In this document: piece after piece, positions 42,235-50,790 of the stretch
How positions within the stretch are numbered: the first letter of the stretch is position 1
Layout: each line of letters begins with the position of its first letter
NCBI GenBank assembly: GCA_003045895.1
Contig: PZPC01000002.1
Span: 1 to 64,000, forward strand
Origin: Bacteroidota bacterium
GTDB lineage: Bacteria > Bacteroidota > Bacteroidia > Chitinophagales > Saprospiraceae
Direction of reading: 5' to 3'
Length of the DNA stretch: 64,000 bases
The notes under the pieces: model-generated
What the model was told of the DNA's origin: nothing
The model's input: only the letters and a program-made list of their open reading frames with translations
The model's database searches: none
Translations under genes and position numbers: made by a program

Positions 42235-45200
42235 ATGAAATCTATTTACGCAATTGTCTGCCTGTTCCTGCTCGCCGGCGCCTTAAATGGCCAATCGTTC
42301 AGCGTGGCGGGAACCCTCCTGGATGGCGCCAGTGGGGAAACCCTTCCCGGAGTAAGCATCGTGGAAAAAGGTACCACCAACGGTACCGTCACGGATACCG
42401 ATGGCTATTATACGCTGAACGTAAAGGACGGCAACGCTACCCTGCTGTTCAGCTACGTGGGCTATGCCACCGAAGAAGTTGCCCTGGCGGGCCGCCCTGT
42501 TTTGGATATCAATCTTAAGATAGCGACTACGGCCCTCAACGAAATTGTCGTCACGGCCCTGGGGTTGGAGCGGTCTTCGCGCGACCTGGGCTACGCCGTA
42601 CAACGCATTGACGGCAGCGCGCTTGCCAATGTCAAGTCGCCCAACTTCGTCGACAACCTGGCCGCCCAGGTAGCCGGCGTTACCGTCAGCCAGGGCGCTA
42701 CCGGCGTGGGGTCTACCTCTAAGATTACCATTCGGGGCGAGGCTTCCTTTACCAACAACAACCCGCTGTTTGTGGTCGATGGTATCCCCATCAACAACAA
42801 CTCCATCGTCAATTTCACCAACGATGCCGCGGCGGGCTTCCAGGAAGTAGACTTCGGCAACGGCGCTATGGAGATCAACGCCGACGACGTAGCTTCGGTA
42901 TCGGTACTCAAAGGCCCCAGCGCGGCAGCCCTCTACGGCACCCGCGCCGCCAATGGGGTCATCATTGTGACCACCAAGGACGGCACCGACCGCAAGGGGT
43001 TGGGCATTAGTTTCAATTCCACGACTTCCGTAGAAACGCCGTTCCAGTTGCCCGAATTCCAGAACCAGTACGGCCAGGGCAACTCCGGCCAGTTTGCCTT
43101 CGTCGACGGCCTGGGAGGTGGCATCAACGACAACATCAGCTACAGCTGGGGCCCGGCCCTGGACCAGGGGATTCTCGTACCCCAGTTCGACAGCCCCGTG
43201 ACCGCTCCCGATGGCAGCCTGGTGCGCGGTGGCGACGTGGCTGTTCACGGTGGCGCGCCCATTACACCCACGCCTTTCGTTTCGCACCCCGACAACCTGA
43301 AAGATTTTTACCAAACGGGCGTCACCACCATCAACAACCTGGCCATTGGCGCTGGCAATGAAAACGGCAGCTACCGCCTTTCGTTCTCCGACCTGCGGAG
43401 CAAGTCCATCATTCCGGGGGTCAACCTGGATCGCCAGACCATTGCCGCCCACCTCAACTTCCGGCCCCTGCCCCAGTTGAAGATCACTTCCACCATCAAC
43501 TACGTCAACGCCAGCTCAGACAACCGCCCCGCCAATGGCTACGGCTCCGAAAACGCCAACTACTCGTTGGTGGCCTGGGGCCCGCGCTCGCTGGATATCG
43601 ACCAACTGCGTACCTACTGGCAACCCGGCCTGGAGGGGCTGCAACAGTATTCCTTCAACTACACGTTCTTCGACAATCCGTACTTCATCCTGTTGGAAAA
43701 CCGCAATGCGTTTCAGCGCGATCGCGTGTTCGGAAAAGTCGCCGCCACCTATACCTTCAGCCCCAAGTGGCGCCTGAGTGTCCGCTCGGGTATGGACTAC
43801 GCCAACGAAGCACGCACGTTTCGGCGCAACTTCAGCTCCAACCGTTTCCAGAGCGGCGCTTACGCCGAACACCAGGTTTTTTACCGCGAAAACAATACCG
43901 ACCTGTTGCTCAATTTCCAGGAACAGCTCGGCGGTTTGTCTGTTGACGTGTCAGTCGGCGCCAACCGCCTCGACCAGCAAGCCAGCACGGCGCAGTCGCA
44001 GGCCCTTTCCCTGGCGCAACCCGGCATCTTCAAACTCACCAATGCCGCTTCGCCCATCGAAGTATTCGATTACAGCTCGCAGAAGCGCATCAACAGCGTG
44101 TACGGATTGGCCAAATTCGGGTATAAAGGTGTCTTGTTTGTGGATGTAACGGGGCGCAACGACTGGTCGAGCGCGCTGGCTACGCCCACGTCCACCCAAA
44201 ATACGTCCTTCTTCTATCCTTCGGTATCGGGGAGCTTGATCCTGTCGCAGTTGCTGGACCTGCCCGCCAGTGTGTCCTTCGCCAAGGTGCGCGCCAGCTG
44301 GGCCCAGGTAGGCAACGACACCGATCCTTACCAGACCACGGGTGCTTATGTGGCCCAGACGCCCTTTAATGCGCAACCGACGTTCAGCGCCCAGAACCTC
44401 ATTGCCAACGGACAACTGCTGCCCGAACAGACCAGCTCGGTAGAATTCGGCGCCGACCTCCGCTTCTTCGAGGATCGCCTGCGCTTCGATCTCACCTACT
44501 ACGATGCCCGCACCGAAAACCAGATCATCGCCTTGCCGGTGCCCATTTCTTCGGGCTACGCCCAGCAGGTGATCAACGGTGGCGCCGTGCGCTCGCAGGG
44601 CGTGGAGGTCATCCTGGGGGTCACCCCGGTTTACACACCTGGTTTTCGCTGGGATGCCTTGTTCAACTTTAGTACCAACCGCGCCACCGTGGAAGAGCTG
44701 CCCGCTGGCATCGACCGCCTGACGCTGGCTTATTCCCGCGTGTACGACAACGTCAACCAGACCGTCTGGTTCCAGGTGGACGAAGGTGGCCGCATCGGCG
44801 ATATGTACGGCACCGGCTACCAGCGCAACGAAAACGGCGACTTTGTCATCGACGCCAACGGCCGCTACATCGTGAACAACAACCTGCAAAAATTGGGCAA
44901 TTACAACCCCGACTTCGTGCTCGGATTCAGCAACCAGTTTACTTATAAGAACTGGCAGTTGGGCCTCTTGCTCGACTGGCGCCAGGGCGGTGTGCTGGTG
45001 TCGCGTACCCTGGCCCTGGCCGCGGTAGGCGGTCAGTTGGCAGAAACGGCCGACCGACCCACCGGTGGCCTGGTGGCCGAAGGCGTCGTCAATACGGGTA
45101 CCGCAGAATCGCCCGTTTGGCAACCCAACACCACGGCGGTTTCAGCGGAAAGCTATTACCGCCAGTATTACGACCGCAACCACGAAGAAAACAACACCTA

Positions 45201-45450
45201 CGATGCGTCGTACCTGAAGGTCCGCGAGCTATCGCTGGCCTTCACCCTCCCCAGCAAAGGGCGTTTCCTGCGCGACGGACGGGAACTGAGCCTGGCGCTG
45301 GTGGGCCGCAACCTCTACGCATTTTCGGCGATTCCGCATTTCGATCCGGAACAGCTGGCCCTGCAGGGTTCGCAGTTTGTGAGCGGGGTGGAAGATATGT
45401 CTTACGCCACTACGCGCAGCTGGGGTTTTAAGCTGGGGCTTAATTTTTAG
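42235..45450 (+). CDS. SusC/RagA family TonB-linked outer membrane protein
   Basis: CarboxypepD_reg-like N-terminus (VAGTLLDGASGETLPGVSIVEKGTTNGTVTDTDGYYTL), plug domain VSVLKGPSAAALYGTRAANGVIIVTTK, beta-barrel C-terminus GFKLGLNF. Confidence 0.95.
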   Translation: MKSIYAIVCLFLLAGALNGQSFSVAGTLLDGASGETLPGVSIVEKGTTNGTVTDTDGYYTLNVKDGNATLLFSYVGYATEEVALAGRPVLDINLKIATTALNEIVVTALGLERSSRDLGYAVQRIDGSALANVKSPNFVDNLAAQVAGVTVSQGATGVGSTSKITIRGEASFTNNNPLFVVDGIPINNNSIVNFTNDAAAGFQEVDFGNGAMEINADDVASVSVLKGPSAAALYGTRAANGVIIVTTKDGTDRKGLGISFNSTTSVETPFQLPEFQNQYGQGNSGQFAFVDGLGGGINDNISYSWGPALDQGILVPQFDSPVTAPDGSLVRGGDVAVHGGAPITPTPFVSHPDNLKDFYQTGVTTINNLAIGAGNENGSYRLSFSDLRSKSIIPGVNLDRQTIAAHLNFRPLPQLKITSTINYVNASSDNRPANGYGSENANYSLVAWGPRSLDIDQLRTYWQPGLEGLQQYSFNYTFFDNPYFILLENRNAFQRDRVFGKVAATYTFSPKWRLSVRSGMDYANEARTFRRNFSSNRFQSGAYAEHQVFYRENNTDLLLNFQEQLGGLSVDVSVGANRLDQQASTAQSQALSLAQPGIFKLTNAASPIEVFDYSSQKRINSVYGLAKFGYKGVLFVDVTGRNDWSSALATPTSTQNTSFFYPSVSGSLILSQLLDLPASVSFAKVRASWAQVGNDTDPYQTTGAYVAQTPFNAQPTFSAQNLIANGQLLPEQTSSVEFGADLRFFEDRLRFDLTYYDARTENQIIALPVPISSGYAQQVINGGAVRSQGVEVILGVTPVYTPGFRWDALFNFSTNRATVEELPAGIDRLTLAYSRVYDNVNQTVWFQVDEGGRIGDMYGTGYQRNENGDFVIDANGRYIVNNNLQKLGNYNPDFVLGFSNQFTYKNWQLGLLLDWRQGGVLVSRTLALAAVGGQLAETADRPTGGLVAEGVVNTGTAESPVWQPNTTAVSAESYYRQYYDRNHEENNTYDASYLKVRELSLAFTLPSKGRFLRDGRELSLALVGRNLYAFSAIPHFDPEQLALQGSQFVSGVEDMSYATTRSWGFKLGLNF

Positions 45451-45503
45451 GATTAAAAAATATTCGCTGACCTTTTCACCGTCAACGAAGCAAAATAAAA
45501 AAC

Positions 45504-46952
45504 ATGAAATTTTTAAAATATAGCGTACTGCTGGGGTTGGTCATCGGCTCCTTTGCCTGTACGACCGATTTCGAAACGATCAACACCAACCCGAACGCAC
45601 CCATCGCCGTGCAGCCCAGCTTGCTGCTGCGGCAGGTGATCTACGACTACGGCGACGAGATGGCCTACGAAGGTTTTGTGGCGGGCAACCTGCTCGGCCA
45701 GTATTTCACGGCCATCGACTTCAACCTGTTCGATCGGCACAGCCTCATGGAGCCCCAGTTTGGCGGCAACCCCTGGCCCGTGATCTACACGAATCTGCGC
45801 GATAACGAGCTCATCCTCGATCAGGTGAAGACCAACACGGCCCTGGCGGTGTACGAAGGGCCAGCCCTCATTATGAAGGCCTACCTGACGATGGCACTAA
45901 CCGACATTTTTGGCAATGTACCTTACAGCGAAGCCCTCCAGGGCGCCGACGGCCAGGTTACACCCGCCTACGACGAGCAGGAAGCCATCTACACCGGCAC
46001 CGACGGTATTCTGGCCGTCCTCGATCAGGGGATTGCGGCCATCGCCAACTACCAGGGCAGCATTCCTCTGCAGGGTGACCTTCTTTTCAATGGCGACCTG
46101 GCGGGCTGGACGCGTTTTGCGAATTCCCTCCGGATCAAAGCCCTGGTGCGCATCTCCGACCGCGTCAACGTGGCGGGCCAGCTACAGACCATCTACGCCG
46201 CCGGCAACTACCTCCAGACCAACGACCAGAACGCTACCTTTGATTTCAACGACGGGCAGCCCAATAATTTCCGCATGGCCAACCTGCGGGCGGGGGATTT
46301 CAACCTCTTCATCATGTCGGAAACCATGGAAGACATCCTGGTCAACCTCAACGACCCCCGGCGGGCCGTCTGGTTTCGGCCCTTTGGCAACGACCCTACC
46401 CAGAGCCAGTACGCCGGCTTGCTGAATGGCCCCGATGCGTCCCAAACGTCGATCTCTGTAGCCGATTATTCCTTGTCGGGAACCATCTTCCGGGAACGCA
46501 CCGGCGACCTCGATGCCAACTTCCTGACGGCCTGGGAAACCCACTTCCTGCTGGCCGAAGCCGCCGAAAAAGGCCTCCTCACTGCCGACGCCAAAACCCT
46601 CTACGAACGCGGCGTGGCCCAGGCTTTCGACTACTGGCAAACGGAACTACCCGCCGACTACCTCTCCACGGGCCCCGCGGCCTACGGCGCTACCGGCGCC
46701 AATAAACTGGAGCAAATCATCACCCAAAAGTGGCTGGCCAACATCGTCAACGGCTACGAGGGTTGGATCGAATACCGCCGCACGGGCTTCCCGGCACTGA
46801 AGACCATCGCCGCCAGCCTCAACAACAACCTCATTCCCGTACGCATGCCCTACCCGACGGAAGAGGCGGCCCTGAATCCAGCCAACTACAATGCCGCCGC
46901 TACTGCTACCAATGGCAACAGCATCAATAGCCGGGTTTGGTGGGATAATTAG
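45504..46952 (+). CDS. SusD/RagB family nutrient-binding outer membrane lipoprotein
   Basis: Lipobox GSFACTTDFETINTNPNAP; LTDIFGNVPYSEAL; follows susC-like gene by ~50 bp. Confidence 0.92.
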   Translation: MKFLKYSVLLGLVIGSFACTTDFETINTNPNAPIAVQPSLLLRQVIYDYGDEMAYEGFVAGNLLGQYFTAIDFNLFDRHSLMEPQFGGNPWPVIYTNLRDNELILDQVKTNTALAVYEGPALIMKAYLTMALTDIFGNVPYSEALQGADGQVTPAYDEQEAIYTGTDGILAVLDQGIAAIANYQGSIPLQGDLLFNGDLAGWTRFANSLRIKALVRISDRVNVAGQLQTIYAAGNYLQTNDQNATFDFNDGQPNNFRMANLRAGDFNLFIMSETMEDILVNLNDPRRAVWFRPFGNDPTQSQYAGLLNGPDASQTSISVADYSLSGTIFRERTGDLDANFLTAWETHFLLAEAAEKGLLTADAKTLYERGVAQAFDYWQTELPADYLSTGPAAYGATGANKLEQIITQKWLANIVNGYEGWIEYRRTGFPALKTIAASLNNNLIPVRMPYPTEEAALNPANYNAAATATNGNSINSRVWWDN

Positions 46953-46956
46953 AGAG

Positions 46957-47035
46957 GTGGAAAAGGGGAAAGGTGTAAATGTGTAAAAGTGGAAGGGTGG
47001 AAGGGTGTGAAAGGTGTAAAAGTGGAAAAGGGGAC
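46957..47035. repeat. Purine-rich degenerate tandem low-complexity tract
   Basis: gaggtggaaaaggggaaaggtgtaaatgtgtaaaagtggaagggtggaagggtgtgaaaggtgtaaaagtggaaaagggg. Confidence 0.8.
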
Positions 47036-47115
47036 TGACCTTGCTGCATCTTTGGACAGATCGACTTTCCCGACTGTGCTGGCGGGTGATGGTAACCAAC
47101 AGTTGAAGACGGCCT

Positions 47116-47168
47116 AAAGTCCTCCTTTGGAGGAGGTGGCACGCCCGGGCGTGCCGGAGGAGGAAAGA
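47116..47168. repeat. Interspersed palindromic repeat, copy 2
   Basis: aaagtcctcctttggaggaggtggcacgcccgggcgtgccggaggaggaaaga, same as 40381..40432 with one change. Confidence 0.88.
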
Positions 47169-47328
47169 GGCTCGAAGTGCGAAATCGGAAGTGGGAGGTC
47201 GGAAATTTGAGACCGTGGAAAGGGTGGCAGAGTGTAAACGTATTAACGCATCTTTACGTTGGAGGATAAAACGCAGTTCCAGCCATCAAGGGATCGCGCG
47301 CACCCAAGCGGGCAGGCCTTCTCCTTCA

Positions 47329-47832
47329 GGACTACGGCTATAACACAAGTTGCATAGGCACGGACCTCTAAGTTGTGTTATAAAACAATAAGAAGCCTTA
47401 GTGAATGTGGTTAAATTTATCTAATTCCCATTGATTCGGAGTTATTCCTTTGGGTCAGGTAGTCCCAGGTGTAGTTCCGTAGGAACGCCTGCCACGTCTT
47501 TAGCGTGGATAGCTTATTGCCAGGGTCGTCAGACCCTGGATAAATTGGCTGAATAGTTTGCAAAGCTCTGTAGGAGCGATAGATTCATGAGCGGCATTGA
47601 GGCTGTCGAGTGGGCTGTCCACGCTAAAGACGTGGCTGTCGTTCTTACAGAACTCCTTCTACCAGGGACTTTTAGTCCAGGGTCTGACGACCCTGGCAAG
47701 GATGTTTCCACGCTAAAGACGTGGCAGGCGTCCCTCCGGGACTGGTGCGAGGGCAGCGGTTCTGCGTCATTTATGGCTGGGGGCAACAAATTAATATTAA
47801 TTCCCCTGCAACTTGTGTTATAGCCGTAGTCC
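47329..47832. mobile_element. Non-autonomous MITE/REP-like element with nested inverted repeats
   Basis: Terminal 26-bp perfect inverted repeat (GGACTACGGCTATAACACAAGTTGCA / its reverse complement) and internal inverted arms 47485-47509/47707-47731 and 47518-47539/47677-47698. Confidence 0.7.
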
Positions 47833-47927
47833 TTCAGGAGACCGCTTGCGCAGCAAGCAGAGGCGGCGGGAAGGCCTCGAAGTGCGAAATCGAAGCGCAG
47901 AACAAATGAACAAAAAGTAAAATTGTA

Positions 47928-49292
47928 ATGACGGTACTCAATTGGCAGTGGCTCCTGGTAGCGCTTTCGGGATTAATTTTCCTCCTGCTCTCGCCGGTGG
48001 CGCGCAACACCCAGGCCTTCTTCAGTGCGGCGTCTGCGCGGGGTAGCCAGCCGGGGGTCTTCATGCTGACGAGTAGCCTGGTCATCTCCTGGATATTTGC
48101 CAAGTCCATTACCAATGCGGCCAACCTGGGGTTGTCCTTCGGGCTGGTCGGGGGGGTGGCCTACGCTGTGTACTACCTGTCGTTTATTGTGGCGGGGATT
48201 GTCATTCACCAAATGCGGATACGGGGTGGCTTCACCAGTATCCACCACTTCCTGGCTACGCGCTTTGGGCACGGTGCGGTGGTGGTGTTTTCCCTGCTGG
48301 TCGGTTTCCGGCTGTACAACGAAGTGTGGTCGAACACCATGGTCATTGGCAGCTACTTCGGAGCGGCCGGGAGCGCCAACTACTACGGTTCCATCCTGCT
48401 CTTTACGGGGCTCACGTTGGCCTATACCCTCAAGGGTGGGTTGCGGAGCTCCATGCTCACCGACGTCATTCAGATGGTCTTGTTCGGGCTCCTCCTCTTT
48501 GTGGTACTGGGCCTGATTTTACCCAAAACGGGAGGGGGGATCAGCACCTACCTCCACTCGGGCGAATGGACGATGGCCACCGGGCTCAACCTGGCGGTGG
48601 TGGCTTTCATTCAGATTTTCAGCTACCCTTTCCACGATTCGGTGATGACCGACCGCGGTTTCATCAGCGATCCCAAGGTTACGCTGCGCAGCTTTTTGTG
48701 GGCGGCACCCATCGGATTCGTTTGCATTGTGCTGTTTAGCTTCGTAGGCATCTACGCCCAGGCCGTGGGGTTGGAAGGTCAGGCGCCGGTGGAGGTGAGC
48801 AAGGTGCTGGGGGTGGGCGCCATGCTGGTCATGAATTTTATTATGATCACTTCGGCGGGTTCTACCCTCGACTCCGCTTTTTCTTCGGCCGCCAAGTTGG
48901 TGGTAAAAGACCTGGGTGCGTCCCGGCCCCCCACCGTCCTGCGGGGGCGGATCGTGATGGCCTTATTTGCGGTAGCGGGTACCCTCCCCATTTTCGCCAA
49001 CCCGGAAATCCTCTCGGCCACCACCGTGAGCGGTACCATGGTATTGGGGCTGGCGCCGGTTTTTCTGCTGTGGCGGTGGCAGGCCGCGGGGGCCTGGTCG
49101 TTCCACCTGGCGGTAGGCGTGGGCGTGGTATTGGGCTTGCTGTTGGCGCTGGGGCTGGTGCCCGCCAGTTGGGTGTTTTTTTCGGGCAAGTACGGCGATC
49201 TCTTGTCGGTGAATATCATTGGTACGGTGCTGTGTTTTGTTTTATTTGCCATACCGCTAATCATTAAAAAATCGTTTAACGCTAAAGAATAA
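47928..49292 (+). CDS. Sodium:solute symporter family protein
   Basis: SSS-like 13-TM topology; SLVISWIFAKSITNAANLGLSFGLVGGVAYAVYY. Confidence 0.8.
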   Translation: MTVLNWQWLLVALSGLIFLLLSPVARNTQAFFSAASARGSQPGVFMLTSSLVISWIFAKSITNAANLGLSFGLVGGVAYAVYYLSFIVAGIVIHQMRIRGGFTSIHHFLATRFGHGAVVVFSLLVGFRLYNEVWSNTMVIGSYFGAAGSANYYGSILLFTGLTLAYTLKGGLRSSMLTDVIQMVLFGLLLFVVLGLILPKTGGGISTYLHSGEWTMATGLNLAVVAFIQIFSYPFHDSVMTDRGFISDPKVTLRSFLWAAPIGFVCIVLFSFVGIYAQAVGLEGQAPVEVSKVLGVGAMLVMNFIMITSAGSTLDSAFSSAAKLVVKDLGASRPPTVLRGRIVMALFAVAGTLPIFANPEILSATTVSGTMVLGLAPVFLLWRWQAAGAWSFHLAVGVGVVLGLLLALGLVPASWVFFSGKYGDLLSVNIIGTVLCFVLFAIPLIIKKSFNAKE

Positions 49293-49335
49293 GTACCAGG
49301 ACAATAATAACGACCTTTGCCCCAGCATAAAACTT

Positions 49336-50736
49336 ATGAAAAAACACTTTTTTGCGTTGATGATCGTGGTCATTAGCGGCACTTCGCTCTGGGCTGGTGG
49401 CGGTAAAGAAGCCTTTCGGAATTACTTTTTGGGTTCCTATTATTTCTCGGAAGGAGCTTACCAGCAAGCCGAAAACCACCTTCGGCGCGCTTATCAGCTT
49501 GACCCTGAGCAGTACAATTTTGCGTTGGCCTACGCCCTGGTACTGGGGCAATTGAAAAAAACCACCGAGGCCGAGGCCCTGCTGGGCAAAAGCAAAGCCT
49601 TGCTCACGCCGCGCCACCCCGACTACCTGCACCAGTCGTGCTTACAGTACTTCGTGGCGGGGATGATCAATATCTACGGCGGCCGCTACGGGCGGGCCAT
49701 CGCGCCCTTGCAGCAGGCCATACGCCTGCAAAAGGAACTCAATTTTCCGGAGGAACGCGCCACCATCCTCAACGCGCTGGGTTACGCCCAGGTCATGAAC
49801 CAGGGTCGGGGAGCCGAAGCCCACAACGACCTGGCCGCCCACTACCACGTACACCGGCGAGACCTGGAGCGGGCCCTGCTGAGTTTCCGCAGTGCCTTTC
49901 AGGCGGATGTGCAAAATACGGCGGCCCGCGACAACTACCTCCGCCTGCTCGACACCCTCCAGTTGCCCCCGGAAACCATCGTCGAAGACCGCATCGTGGT
50001 GGAAGACGAACGGGATTTGCGCAGCTACCAGTACGCCAACTTACCCGCTAACATGCAGCCACTTATCGATTTCCTCGACTACGACGAGGTCGTTTTCCTG
50101 TTGGACATCTCCGGCAGCATGGTCATGGAAAAGGTGAGCTGTATCGGTGAAGACCGCTTCGATGTGATGCGAGAAACCGCCTTGCTCTTACTCAAAAATT
50201 TTGCCGACTCTACCCTGGTGGGCATCGGCACCATCGGCGGCGACTGCGGAACGGTGCCCAAGCTGTGGCACCCCGTCGGGGAGCTGAGCCGGGTGGATCT
50301 GCGCTACGCCCTGGAATTCCTCTACCCCGACGGCACTACGCCCCTCCTGACCATCTTACAAGCTACCCCCTCTCTGTTTTCCGACAACCCCAACACCACC
50401 AAAGGCCTGGTTTTCATCAGCGACGGCGAAAATGTGTGTCGCCTGCCCGGCGTCGATATTTGTGAGTGGGCCAGTAGCCTGGCCGCCCAAAAAATTACCA
50501 TTAACACCATGACCTTTCTGGGTGCCAACCTGGACAATACCAATGCCTTCGCCGAATACACCTGCCTGGCCCAGAACACCTTCGGCAGCCTGCTCTACCT
50601 CGACGGCAACCGCTGCCGCCTGGAGCAGTACCGCTTCGACCTGGTAAAAGCTTGCCAACTGACGCTCCCCGCGCTGCAACGCGTGGCTTGCTGGGGTGGG
50701 GTACGGGATGGTTTGTGGGCTATTTTTCCGGAGTAA
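49336..50736 (+). CDS. TPR plus von Willebrand factor A domain protein, secreted
   Basis: Signal MKKHFFALMIVVISGTSLWAG; TPR-like YFSEGAYQQAENHLRRAYQLDP; MIDAS EVVFLLDISGSMVMEK. Confidence 0.85.
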   Translation: MKKHFFALMIVVISGTSLWAGGGKEAFRNYFLGSYYFSEGAYQQAENHLRRAYQLDPEQYNFALAYALVLGQLKKTTEAEALLGKSKALLTPRHPDYLHQSCLQYFVAGMINIYGGRYGRAIAPLQQAIRLQKELNFPEERATILNALGYAQVMNQGRGAEAHNDLAAHYHVHRRDLERALLSFRSAFQADVQNTAARDNYLRLLDTLQLPPETIVEDRIVVEDERDLRSYQYANLPANMQPLIDFLDYDEVVFLLDISGSMVMEKVSCIGEDRFDVMRETALLLLKNFADSTLVGIGTIGGDCGTVPKLWHPVGELSRVDLRYALEFLYPDGTTPLLTILQATPSLFSDNPNTTKGLVFISDGENVCRLPGVDICEWASSLAAQKITINTMTFLGANLDNTNAFAEYTCLAQNTFGSLLYLDGNRCRLEQYRFDLVKACQLTLPALQRVACWGGVRDGLWAIFPE

Positions 50737-50790
50737 ATACCAGGGCAATACCCAACTGGTGCCTGCGTACCACAGCCAACTTTCGTTGTT

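Noticed and set aside
43951-45123. 390-aa minus-strand ORF inside the SusC gene (also 42283..43452)
   Set aside because: Shadow ORFs of a high-GC coding region.
47329-47832. CRISPR array
   Set aside because: Repeats are inverted, irregularly spaced and unequal; no uniform repeat-spacer pattern and no cas genes.
47587-47909. Small ORFs inside the palindromic element
   Set aside because: Generated by the inverted-repeat sequence; no protein-like composition.
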